The notes beneath the pieces are model-generated. The model was not told the origin of the DNA. It made no database searches and saw nothing but the letters and a program-made list of their open reading frames with translations. Shown one piece after another: positions 9,959 through 19,619 of a DNA stretch of 64,000 nucleotides. The first letter of the stretch is position 1, and the number at the start of each line of letters is the position of its first letter. Source of the stretch: Selaginella moellendorffii (lineage: Eukaryota; Streptophyta; Lycopodiopsida; Selaginellales; Selaginellaceae); the NCBI RefSeq assembly GCF_000143415.4, contig NW_003314268.1, positions 902,692 through 966,691 of the forward strand, given 5' to 3'. Position numbers and translations under genes: made by a program.

Positions 9959-11776
9959 TCACGAGAATTGCCTGATATTCGAGACAACAGATGATACCAT
10001 CGTCCAAACTGCAAGGAAAAAAAATAAAAGAAGAGAAGTTTAGCTTTTTTGTTCTTGGTTTTTTTTTTTTTTTTTTCAGCTTACTATACACTCCAGCGGC
10101 GAGCCATTCGTTTGTGATCTTCACCCACACGCTCGCCCAACCAACGTCGATGCTCCATCTGCGAAAGAGTTTTTAGTTTGGAGAGATTCACGACGTAACT
10201 TACTTGAGCATTGTTTGATGAAGGTTCCAGCCGACGAAGAGCATGGCGAAGTACATCGATCCCACTGCAAAGACGAAGTGGAAGAACCCGTAGCTGTATG
10301 GAACTCGCTTGATCTCTTGGTTTTCGGGATCGGGGGTCGGGTTTGCTGGCTGTTATTACAAAAACAAGTGAAAGAAGTCCGTGATTGAACTTTCTTACCA
10401 CAAAGGGATTGGAGTCGGCTCCTGTAGAAAATGTGGCGAAAACAATGGCGACGAGACCCATAAAGAAGCTCTGGAGGAGTAAAAGAGTGTGGTTTAGTCA
10501 GCGGAGAATAGCTTTAAACGTTTTTCACATTACCAGCACAGTTAGAAGGTCCGCTTTCCCGGTTTGTCTCGGCCTTGTGTTGCACACTTCGGATCGCGGC
10601 TCGCTAAGTTTGCAGTAAGTTAGTTCTCTATCTCCTTTAATTTCTTGTTACCTCATAATGGCCGACCAGCACAGAAAAACAATGTATAGAGATATAAGGC
10701 CAGAAGTCATGAGCCCAGCGCTAACCTGAAAACAAAATCATGTAACTTGCGGCGCTTAGTTTGTACTTTACTTAACCGAAAACTTACTTTCGGGTGAAGA
10801 GAGACGAGCGTCATTGTTAACAGCAAGACTAAAGTCCAGGAAATGAAGAAGATGTTGAGGCTGCACGATGGCTTGGGCGCAAACCAAACGTACATAATCA
10901 CCAATCCAATAAGGCAGAAAACGTACGAGAGGGTAGTCACTATCAGCATTGGAAGAAAACTGGGAAAACGTAGACAAAGATGTCAAGTAACAATCAGCTT
11001 TCCGTGAAAGAAAACCATGACTTTACCAGCGCCGAGAATTTTCGGGAGCAAGCCACTTTTCGTTCCACCAGTAAGCGAAATTCACTATGCTGAAAAGTTG
11101 TATGACGAGAAAAACTCTACACGCAGACAAAAACTTGATCAGATCACGAGGTACTTCTCGTTTGGAACACATGAGAAAGAGGCTTACCCAGCACCGAATC
11201 TCGCAATTTCGCCTGGAAAAAAAGAAACCTCTGTCACTCAAGGACGTGCATGATTCACGAAGCTTACCATATACTTTGATGATGGCTGGTGGAACGAAGA
11301 AAGGCAATATCATCAGCAAAATCCACAAGAGAAATTTCAAGGGCCACCACCCACAGTGCCACCCATCTCTCAGACCTCCAATTCTCGAAGTTCCTACTGT
11401 TGTGACGAACATGATCGCAAAAAACACCTGGTTGCAAAGAAACTTTTTAAGGAACAAAGTAAGTTTTCAGCTATGGATAATTCAAGGATACGAAGCAGCC
11501 AAAACTTAGGCGAAGAACACCTTCCGAGGCCAAGCAAGTGTGGACTCCATAGCAGCCTTGAAAATCTGCCAGAAGAAAAGATGAGAAGCTCCTCATCGAT
11601 CGATCAAAAGATCATTAAAAAAGACTTTACTTACGCCGCAGTGTGCTGAATGCCTCTCTACTGTAGTCCCGGACGACCCACGCGATCAGATTTGTGAAAA
11701 GGAAGATGATCGCATAGATATATCGCGTGGGCATTTGGTTCGCTCCAGCGCACGAGCAGCAAAAACACCATGCCAT
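9959..11776 (-). CDS. SERINC / TMS (serine incorporator) family membrane protein
   Basis: Twelve exons (11635-11776, 11492-11565, 11268-11427, 11188-11212, 11027-11116, 10788-10959, 10652-10725, 10534-10603, 10399-10470, 10204-10349, 10085-10158, 9959-10008) splice to 382 residues, close to the usual family length of about 400. Hydrophobic membrane segments run through the whole protein. Family signatures are visible: an N-terminal Cys cluster after MAW, a segment reading IIFLFTNLIAWVVRDY, EGVLRLSFGCF, then FFAIMFVTTVG, WHCGWWPLK, YSYGFFHFVFAVGSMY and the tail WSIDVGWASVWVKI. The family is named for a role in incorporating serine into membrane lipids, which remains debated; in plants the function is poorly known. 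The start is the ATG of MAWCFCC. A poly-A run lies in the last intron. It is divergent from the RNase H2A gene, 442 bp away. Confidence 0.92.
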
Positions 11777-12218
11777 TGTTCTTGGAAGTGGAAAATAGCG
11801 AACAGGACCAAAAAAAATTCCCCTACAAACAATGAAAAATCCTTCCCGAAGGTCAAAGGCATGCCATGCAGCACCAAATGCGAGCTCACCAATTCGAGAA
11901 TGTGGAGCTCCGCGCCGAATTCTCACCTCGCTCGATCGATTGTCACTCGCCCCGAAATATTCTCGAGCGCAATGGCCGATCGATCGCGCCGCGGCGGTAG
12001 CAATGCAGCGCCATCGCCTGATCGATCGATATCGAAACACGCCGCCAAGCCTGCGCGAGCGCCTCCTCGCCCCGCTACGCCAAACAAGAAAGAAGCTAGA
12101 CGACCAAGTAGTCCGTCCCATTAACGTTTTCCATCCAGCAAATAAACGATTCCCAGGGAGGTATATTCCTCCTTATGGGTTTTGGCGCGAAGTTTGAATT
12201 TCCCATTCTCTAGGGTTT
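11777..12218. promoter_or_regulatory. Divergent promoter region (SERINC / RNase H2A)
   Basis: The 442 bp between the two divergent ATG codons must hold both promoters and 5' UTRs. It contains repeated GATCGAT-type palindromes (about 11934-12030). No TATA box was assigned with confidence. Frames on both strands here overlap each other and have no family features. Confidence 0.5.
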
Positions 12219-13480
12219 ATGGCGGCGGCGTGGTGCTCCACGCCGTGCGCCATGGGGATCGACGAGGCCGGGCGCGGCCCAGTTCTAGGTTTGTGCCAAT
12301 CTTTCCTACTAGCGCTATGAATCGATCGAAATGCCGGCGATCGTTTGGTTCTCTTCGACAGGGCCGATGGTCTATGGATGTGCTTACTGCGCTGTGGCGT
12401 ACAAGGAGGAGCTAGCGAGCTTGAAATTCGCAGGTATGAGGTCTGGATTCTAGTTTCTCGCGCGATGGAGGTTGAGATTTTTCGTTTTTGGGTTTGCTTG
12501 GTGGTCAGATTCCAAGATATTGACAGAGGGAAAACGAGAAAGGCTTTTCGAGAGCTTGAAGGAGGACCCATCGATGGGTTGGGCCGTGGACGTCATTGAT
12601 CCGCGGGACCTATCAGCTCAAATGCTACGCAGGCAACGCGCTCTCATACGACTTTCTTGAATTTCTTTTTTAATTTTTTTCCTTTGGTTGCTCCAGAGTA
12701 AAACGAAGCCTGAACGACATATCCTATGACTCAGCCATTGGTCTCATCAAGCTTGTTCTTTCCAGAGGCGTGCTACTTTCCGAGGTCATCCTTTCTTTCC
12801 CGAAAAAATCATACACTAACTTGCGAGATGCTTGAAAAAGGTCTATGTCGACACGGTTGGAGATGCCGAAAAATATCAAGCGAGGCTTTCCGAGCTTTTC
12901 CCGCACATAAAGTTCACAGTGGCTAAGAAGGCCGACAGCTTGTTCCCAATCGTGAGTGCCGCTAGCATCGCTGCAAAGGTACATACGAAATCTAGTAGCT
13001 GTGTTTTTCTGAGTTTTTTTGTTTGTTTGGCTTCTGATGTGAAGGTGACAAGAGACCAAGCGCTGAAGTCATGGGTCATGGATGAGGCCGGCTGCACGAT
13101 ATCAAGAAACTTTGGTTCCGGCTATCCAGGAGGTACTAGTTTTCTTGACTGAGCGATATAAATCCTTTTTGATTTTTTCCAGATCCTGATACGAAGGCTT
13201 GGCTGGAGCAGCATATGGATGATGTATTTGGATTTCCATCGCTCGTGAGATTTAGCTGGGCCACCTGCAAGCCTCTCATCGCGGAAGGCGGTGTCCATGT
13301 TTACTGGTAAGAAACAAGCAGCCAATTCTAAATTCTCGTTTGACATCTAGGGAGGCTGACGAAGACGATGACACCGCACTTGTGAAAAAATCTCGATCTG
13401 CGCAAACGGAGTCGAGTGGAGCCCTGAGGCATTCCTTTTTCAGGTCAAGGCAGCTACAGCAAGTTACTACACGTCTTTAA
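12219..13480 (+). CDS. RNASEH2A: Ribonuclease H2 subunit A (catalytic)
   Basis: Eight exons (12219-12288, 12362-12433, 12509-12632, 12697-12784, 12841-12978, 13045-13132, 13183-13306, 13351-13480) give 277 residues, typical for the family. The enzyme cuts RNA in RNA:DNA hybrids and single ribonucleotides in DNA, in a nuclear complex with subunits B and C. The active-site acidic residues are all visible: D15-E16 in [10 protein letters not shown]122 in VYVDTVGD and D168 in VTRD. Other signatures are [30 protein letters not shown] and FVRFSW-like RFSWATCK. The plant-type tail [11 protein letters not shown] is kept. The third intron starts with GC (12633), because no GT donor preserves the frame. 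A second possible exon path after 13436 was rejected because this tail fits the family. Confidence 0.92.
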
Positions 13481-13683
13481 GAGCGAGCGAGGTACGCGTT
13501 TTTCTCCAAGCTTTCAAAAGAAAGTTACTGTCACTCTGATATTGCAGGCCACCTACAGCAGCAGTAGTCACGTAAAACTTGCAAAGGAGTTTGAAAACTT
13601 GGCTTCCAAGTGTACCAACATCACTTCCAAGCCAAGGAAGAGAGCTCCAGAAAAAAAATGTAAGACAGGCTCTCTCGTTCGAT

Positions 13684-14022
13684 CTAATTCTTCTTGGTGG
13701 CTCTCTTCATTCTCGACGAAATCACTGCTCGCAGGATCTTCACGTACCTCCTCAGCCTCTTTCGAAGCGCAAACCGGGTGCTGCTCTTGCCTCTCGGGTT
13801 TTCATCCTTGCGAACAAAGCGGTAGCTCTTCAAGTACGATCCCCTGGAGACAAATCCCTGCGACTCCCAAGAGAACTCATCGCTATCCTCTTCGTCCTCT
13901 CGATCACTACTACCGCGACTGCCACTGCCGCGATCACAGCTACTGGAACTGGAACTCATTCCCGAAAGAACACCGGAGCGATGCTTGGCTCCACGAATGC
14001 CATAGCAGATTGGGGTCATCAT
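13684..14022 (-). CDS. Small Ser/Arg-rich protein of unknown function
   Basis: A single-exon frame of 112 residues starts at the ATG of MMTPICYGIRGAK; the frame stays open upstream but has no earlier ATG. A serine-rich acidic stretch follows (about residues 22-50, including SSSSSSC and EDEEDSDEF), then SWESQGFVSRGSYLKSYRFV and a basic C-terminus with LRKRLRRYVKIL. No domain was recognised. The layout resembles small plant-specific proteins with a conserved YLKSY-type motif, but no family name can be given. It lies convergent to RNase H2A and about 190 bp beyond the SCARECROW-like stop on the same strand. Without transcripts it remains a prediction. Confidence 0.5.
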   Translation of the reverse strand: MMTPICYGIRGAKHRSGVLSGMSSSSSSCDRGSGSRGSSDREDEEDSDEFSWESQGFVSRGSYLKSYRFVRKDENPRGKSSTRFALRKRLRRYVKILRAVISSRMKRATKKN

Positions 14023-14214
14023 CTCCACAGCTTCGAGAAGAAATAAAACCCCCAGCAAGAAAAATAAAACGCCTCCCTGTTCTTGCTTCCAAGCTCCAAA
14101 CTTTTTTAAATGGTACGAATATTCCGCCTCCGACCGGTCCGGAGCTCGAGTCCTGTCTCCAAAACTTTCCCGTCGCCATGAAACGACCGTTGGTTGGTTC
14201 TTTTCTTTCGCGCT

Positions 14215-16419
14215 TTACGAGGAGCTCCACGCCGAGGCCGTCAAGAGGCACATATCCTTCCAGGCGAGCTTGAGAAGCTCGCCATCCTCGACAAGCGCGA
14301 ATCCTTCGCACGGGAACATCCCCAACAGCAAGCTCGCCTGCGCGGACGCATTTCCCCCGAGCGCCACCGCTCGAAAGCCCGCTCCCTGGAACTCCTCCCT
14401 CCAGCTCCCAAACTTCTCCTCGCCAGTCCGGGCCGGCCCCCCGACCGCCAGGATGTTCTTGATCTCGCACGAGAGTAGCTGCTGCTCCACGACGTGCCGC
14501 TCGGTGTTGTCCTCGGGCAGGCTCGCCCCCAGCGAGTCGAAGAGCGCCGAGTAGTAGTGTAGCGCCTCCACGAACCGGTGTAGAAACGAGCCCGAGTGGC
14601 TCAAGTCCTGCTCCACCGTGGTGATGATCTTGGGCCGGAGCTGGCGGAGGAGCGCCAGAGCTTTCACGTCGGAGCCAGTGATGTCGTAGAGCGAGTGGTG
14701 GAGGCAGTGCACGGCCAGAGCTTCGTTCCTGCGGACCCCCAGCTTGAGAGGATCCAAGTTCCCGATCTTGTCAGCCACGCCGTGGAACTCGAACGGGAGT
14801 CCCAGCGACGCTGCGAACTCGGACAGCCTCTTCCCGGTTTGCTCTAGAGTGTCCGAGCACGCTCCAAGGCCTGTGAGCCGGACTCTCGGCGGACCCCGGG
14901 GCCTGGAAGCGAGGATGTGGAACAGAGCCGGCCACTGTAGCCCCTGCATCACGTCCAAGTCGAGGATATGGACGCTGTCTTCGCCATCGAGAGCCTCGAG
15001 GATTGCCTGGTTTGCTGTGAAGTGCGAGAATTTCACCAGCGGGCAGAGCGAGTTGAACACCTGGAACGCTGCGATGGTGTTCTTGCTCGAGACTTTGTGC
15101 ATCTCCGGAATGAGAGGCGCATACACTCCCAGGCACGAGTTCACCATCCGGGCGTTCATGGCTTCCGAGAAGTAGGCCGCCATCCTCTCCACCGAGTTCC
15201 CATACGGCGACGTGAGCTCGCTAAGTTGCGGGAGGAGAGCGTTGGCCTCTTCGAAGTTGTCCGCCGAGACCGCCTCGGCGCACTGAAGCAGAAGAGCCAG
15301 GAGCTGCAAGCCTTCGTCGTCCGAGGTAGCAGCAGCAGTGCTACTGCTCGGAGCCGCGACTGTTGGCGCAGGCGGCTTGATGACATTCCCTTGATCCTGT
15401 AAATTCCTGTGAAGCTCGAACTGGTTGGCAGCAGCAGCAGCTGAGAAATTTGTGTTCTCGGACGGTGAAGACGAGGACGAATCGAGAGAAAGCTTCAGAA
15501 CGTCTGGCCTGAGAGCGTCTGTTGTCTGGATGTGAGCAGCACCAACCGACGACGAGGACGAGGTGAGCATCGAAATCTCCATGCTGCTGTTGTTTAACAT
15601 CGAGGTGGATGGCTTGTCCAGGCCGTAGAGTTTCGACTTGATGACGCTCCCGACGTGAGGATTGCAGTGGGAGAGGTTCTCCAGGAGGAGCTGCATGATG
15701 TGTTCGATGGAAACTCCAGGCATGGTGTGGAGGAGATCGTTGGCTATCGAGTCAAGCCAGGCTGCAACAGAGCTTTGATCCATGCTTTGCACGTCTGCTG
15801 CTATGAGTGAGTTCTCGGACTGATGCTGCGGTTGTTGCCGAAGCTCCAGCGGCTCAGTGTTGGTGGTGGTGTTTTTCATCGTCCAGGGAGGACTAGAATT
15901 CCTGCTCGAGTCCTCCGCAAGGCCGGGAATTGGGGCCGACGTCGACGATGCCAAGAGAGAGCCACTCAAACTCCGGAGAGGTGGAAAGCTCGAAAATTCC
16001 CAGCATGCTTCAGTGCCATTGCCTTGCTGAAATCCCAATCCGGGACTTGCGAGCCACTTCATGGCAGTTGGAGATGGAGAGGCCATCAGACTGTCGCATA
16101 ATCCCTTGGGACTTCCACTGGGTGTCCATCTCGGCGAACTCCCAAAGTCGAAGACGGATTGAGGCCCAACTTGTGCCAGAGGTGACTTCATCCTGCTGCT
16201 CAGCATACTTCTCGACTCACCTTCGATCAAACTCGCTGTGCTGCAACTGTATAGAGACTTGTCCGAGCTCACGTCCTGAGCCTCCGATTCCTCTTCCTCT
16301 TCTCCCTGTGGTGCAGAATCTCCATTATCTCCAAAGCCGTCATCCAAAACCACTATGGGTTCCTCTCCGTGATCGATTCTGCTAGATTGAACTGCTTGTG
16401 CCGGTACGTATCCCACCAT
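14215..16419 (-). CDS. SCR: SCARECROW-type GRAS transcription factor
   Basis: One uninterrupted frame of 734 residues starts at the ATG of MVGYVPAQA; an upstream GTG in the same frame is not a credible plant start. The first half is low-complexity and Ser/Gln-rich. The GRAS domain fills about residues 368-734: [16 protein letters not shown] opens the first leucine-rich region, [15 protein letters not shown] is the VHIID motif, then RVRLTGLG, the second leucine-rich part, [17 protein letters not shown] (PFYRE region), [10 protein letters not shown], and the closing [10 protein letters not shown] with LLTASAW (SAW). Close agreement with angiosperm SCARECROW across the domain supports this subfamily. 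SCR works with SHORT-ROOT in radial patterning of roots and shoots in Arabidopsis; the role in a lycophyte is inference. The GC content and codon use are high relative to flanking DNA. Confidence 0.93.
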   Translation of the reverse strand: MVGYVPAQAVQSSRIDHGEEPIVVLDDGFGDNGDSAPQGEEEEESEAQDVSSDKSLYSCSTASLIEGESRSMLSSRMKSPLAQVGPQSVFDFGSSPRWTPSGSPKGLCDSLMASPSPTAMKWLASPGLGFQQGNGTEACWEFSSFPPLRSLSGSLLASSTSAPIPGLAEDSSRNSSPPWTMKNTTTNTEPLELRQQPQHQSENSLIAADVQSMDQSSVAAWLDSIANDLLHTMPGVSIEHIMQLLLENLSHCNPHVGSVIKSKLYGLDKPSTSMLNNSSMEISMLTSSSSSVGAAHIQTTDALRPDVLKLSLDSSSSSPSENTNFSAAAAANQFELHRNLQDQGNVIKPPAPTVAAPSSSTAAATSDDEGLQLLALLLQCAEAVSADNFEEANALLPQLSELTSPYGNSVERMAAYFSEAMNARMVNSCLGVYAPLIPEMHKVSSKNTIAAFQVFNSLCPLVKFSHFTANQAILEALDGEDSVHILDLDVMQGLQWPALFHILASRPRGPPRVRLTGLGACSDTLEQTGKRLSEFAASLGLPFEFHGVADKIGNLDPLKLGVRRNEALAVHCLHHSLYDITGSDVKALALLRQLRPKIITTVEQDLSHSGSFLHRFVEALHYYSALFDSLGASLPEDNTERHVVEQQLLSCEIKNILAVGGPARTGEEKFGSWREEFQGAGFRAVALGGNASAQASLLLGMFPCEGFALVEDGELLKLAWKDMCLLTASAWSSS

Positions 16420-18131
16420 AGCTGAGCTTTCGAAATGCTTTTTCTTTGTTCTTCCAGCAGGCACGGGCTACCGCCTACAGGCTCCGAACTTTAGAGACCT
16501 GTACTGGAGCTACGCTCCACCCAAGTATAGTATAGACGAGTTTTTGTCTCAGATTATGCTTTCGAGGCTCGGGTTTCCTGTAGCGATGATCTGCAAAGGG
16601 ATAATGTTGGTTTAGTCATGCCGTCAAGGAGTCGATAGTGAAAATAAACAAGAGCACATTAGACGTACCGCATGATGGTTATGTTCCTCACATGGTCCGA
16701 TTCTCTGTCCGAGTACGCGGGCACGGGAAAGACAACGTATATATGGTCGTATACTGGCCCTGGCTGAGCAGCGCGGGAAAAAAAATATATGTAGCTCTCT
16801 TTTAGATTGATCAGAGCTTGTCGACTTGTGCTTCGTGGATGCTAAACTTGAGACACGAAGATCATTGAGCGCGGGCATCAGCTAGCTTTGCCGTAGCTTC
16901 TGATGGACAGCAAGCAAGGAGTTCTAGAAGATTAAACATATAATACCACAACTTAGCTTACCTTAAGCTCGCTTCCCAGGACAAGAGATGGTAAGCCGTC
17001 TTTTCTGCTTTAGCAACAACACAGATGTCGCTTCAGTGGGACCTCCATCTCGATCTAAAAATCAGAATCTGATACCTTTCCTCTAGCGTGGCCGTGAACG
17101 CTTGTGTTCATACACGCTCCAGCCTTGTTTCGTCCGCGTCTGTTTCTCGGCAGTGGCCGGCAATAACGTGCGCATGTTCCAATGCCTGCATCACAAAGCA
17201 CACACTTTTCTATAGGGAGGGAATAATTCAGCAACACTTTGTCACATACCATTTTTTCTATTCCAGCACATTGGAAGGGAGCCTGTTACCGTCCCCGCCT
17301 AAGGCTCCATCGCATAAAACGGGATTTCCTGTCACCAACAAGCCCAGCCAGAACAAAGGACAAGCGCGTATAAATTAGTGACAAAAGCACAAACTACCTC
17401 AGTCAATCCGTGTCAGACGACCGATCTTCACCACAGCTCCCGCGGAACACGGTGGAATCTACAGAAGACAGCAAGCAACAAGGCCATAACTACAAAAACC
17501 ATCATCAGAAACAAATATTTCATCAGCAACTCGCTAAGATAAGAACAAAGACCAGCTCGGGGACAGAGAGCAGCAGCTTACCCAAGTAATAATCTGCGAT
17601 GGGAATGTCAGAAATTCCTACAGCCTCGTGAACCAGGAAGAATAATTTTACCGAGAAATTCCTCAACTAAACTAAACGGGAATAGAAAAACCAGACAGAG
17701 GAAGGAGAAAAGACACATACTCGTTTTCGCAGATTGCCAGGAATCTCACAGATCCCTCCACCGTGTCACCATGTGGTAGTCTGTTAGCGACAGAGACAAG
17801 ATCTAATTCGTCGGCCCTTTAGATACTGGGCACATGGTGTGCTCAGAACTTTCTCCAGGTACTGCTTTGGCTGCCTCCAAAACACGAAAGCCACTGTCAG
17901 GTTTGTACAAATCCTCTAAAAGAAACAAGCGTACCTTTCCAATTCACTCCATACACGAACCACTCTTGCTGCATGAAACCAGTAAGCAAAGTTTTCAGAC
18001 TGAACTCTAGAACTTTTGAGATTTGTCTTCCAGTTTGGAACTGAACGAAAAACACTTTGAAAATCGACGGTGCAGTTTGCTGTGTTAATATATGCATTGA
18101 AAGCATGCTGTTGGTATACCTGTATCGAATC
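16420..18131. other. Long intergenic region upstream of SCARECROW-like gene
   Basis: About 1.7 kb lies between the GRAS start codon and the DUF6816-like stop. It should hold the GRAS promoter and 5' UTR and the DUF6816 3' UTR. A TATA-like 'cgtatatatgg' sits near 16736-16746. Several donor- and acceptor-like signals on the minus strand (for example near 17200, 17580 and 17720) suggest spliced non-coding or 5' UTR exons. Short frames such as one containing QEWFVYGVNWKG (about 17935-17970) were seen but could not be tied into a gene. Confidence 0.45.
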
Positions 18132-19568
18132 TCAAATAACCTCCGGAGCGCGTTTGAATTCAACAATGTACTTGTACACTGTTATAGGCTTGTCAAACAT
18201 ACTAGAAAAATCCATGTCGAGCTTTTCTCCAGGAACTTTATACATTGAGACGCGCTGCAATACCTGGGGTTCATAATATTTAATTGTCATCTGAGAGTTT
18301 TAGTACCTGCATTGCGGTGACTGAACTTTCGTCCGGATCCCATTTATATCTTGTTATGTTGCGACTGGCCTGTCATAAGGTTCCACGCCATTTTATCTCA
18401 GACCGAGCTAGAGAATGAATCACCTTAATTGAAGGCGGCCCGGGTTGATCACCCCTGTCAAATACCTGGGGACAATAAATGCATATTAACGGTGTCGACA
18501 AAGCAGGAATAGACGAGTCACCTGTTTCGAGTATTCGGATGTATCGAATTGACCAGCAGCTGACATTTCGAATGATCTTTTCGTAACAAGGTTCTCGATC
18601 TGCAAGAAACCTCACTGTGAAAAGTTTTCAGGACGACTATTACCTTCAAACCCCCGGACAACACCAAGTTCAATCGATTGGCGTGTTCTGGATCCCATGA
18701 CTTTTGCTCAATAACGTTCTTGCCAACGGTAGCCTCCACCAAAGACTAGAAACGAACGCGTTAGCTTCCAGTCCAGCCAGTATGCTACTTACAGTGGTGG
18801 TGAAGAGGCGGTCTCCTATGATTTTTCCCTTGTAAGGCACAAACCGAGCTTGATATACCACCTTGCACGGTGTACTTCTCGTCAGTAAAATCACTCCAGA
18901 CGATCAGAAATTACTCACAGTGAATCCAAGTTGCTTCCGAGAGGAATCAATGCTCCTTTTATCAGCCTTATCTTCGCCCTGGAGAGGAAAAAACGAACAC
19001 GATCGAAAAAGATTAAATAAATCCTTAGTATAACACCTGAGGTGTCTCCACCGCTATCAGAGTAGAATAACAATTCCACAAGCCTTCAAAGAAACTGCGA
19101 AACAACCAGTGAGTAATGGACGAGAAGAAAAACGCAGCCTACTTTGGATAGTAGATATCTGGATCGCCAATCCCGAGAGTTCTAAGAAACGAATTTCCAG
19201 AAGTAGCCTCCTTTGCTGCTGTTCTAGCGGGAGCTATGAAAATCGAAACTGGAAGGGCCATAGAAAATCTTCTAGACAATACACGAGAATCTCTTTCGTG
19301 ACACATGATCCTGCGACAAAACGGAACAAGAAAGAGAGAATCACCACAAACAACGATAACAGCCATGAAATCCAGACCTCTTGGATGCGAATGAGGCAGC
19401 GCCTGGAAAGAATGAAAACAATAAGAATGAGGAATCAGTCTCTAGCGATGGAAGCTGACCGAAATTTTGCCGCGGATGATGCTTGGATCTGGAATTCCTC
19501 CCTGCATTCTTCGCGGCGCCTCGATTGCATCCGCCAAAACCCGCCAAGCACAGCTCACACTCGTTCAT
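18132..19568 (-). CDS. DUF6816-like plastid protein
   Basis: Eleven exons (19460-19568, 19378-19402, 19143-19310, 19037-19094, 18919-18978, 18793-18861, 18644-18745, 18522-18599, 18424-18465, 18307-18369, 18132-18263) splice to 301 residues. The core resembles the DUF6816 family shared by cyanobacteria and plants: GDPDIYYPNFFEGLWN, then YQARFVPYKGKIIGDR, WDPEHANRLNLVLSGGLK, VTKRSFE, TSEYSKQ and TRYKWDPDE. The N-terminal 60 residues look like a transit peptide, with a twin-arginine pair at R58-R59 in SRRFSMALPVSIF and a small-residue cleavage-like site after it, which suggests import into the thylakoid lumen by the Tat route. No enzymatic function is known to me. The start codon is 51 bp from the divergent REV1 start. 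The first two exons are the least certain. Confidence 0.75.
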
Positions 19569-19619
19569 TCTCCGAAGCCCTAGCTTGGCGGGAAAGCCAA
19601 GAGCCCTAATAGATAGAAA
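19569..19619. promoter_or_regulatory. 51-bp gap between divergent start codons
   Basis: Only 51 bp separate the DUF6816-like ATG (ending at 19568, minus) from the REV1 ATG (19620, plus). The transcripts must therefore overlap at their 5' ends or have extremely short leaders, and each core promoter must lie in or near the other's first exon. No TATA box is visible in the gap. Confidence 0.6.

Noticed and set aside
9619-9975. GC-rich open frames on both strands
   Set aside because: They overlap each other, lack domain signatures and lie in the promoter and 5' UTR area of the PHD/SPOC gene.
13437-13680. Alternative last exons for RNase H2A (frame through [10 protein letters not shown] and KLAKEFENLASK)
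   Set aside because: The splice signals are plausible, but the simpler ending [11 protein letters not shown] matches the known plant RNase H2A tail, so the downstream frame is treated as 3' UTR or chance.
14194-15402. Several plus-strand frames opposite the GRAS gene
   Set aside because: They are antisense shadows of a highly conserved GC-rich coding region.
16620-18100. Possible additional minus-strand gene upstream of SCARECROW (short frames such as QEWFVYGVNWKG)
   Set aside because: Individual pieces look exon-like but could not be joined in frame into a recognisable protein; left as intergenic or UTR sequence.
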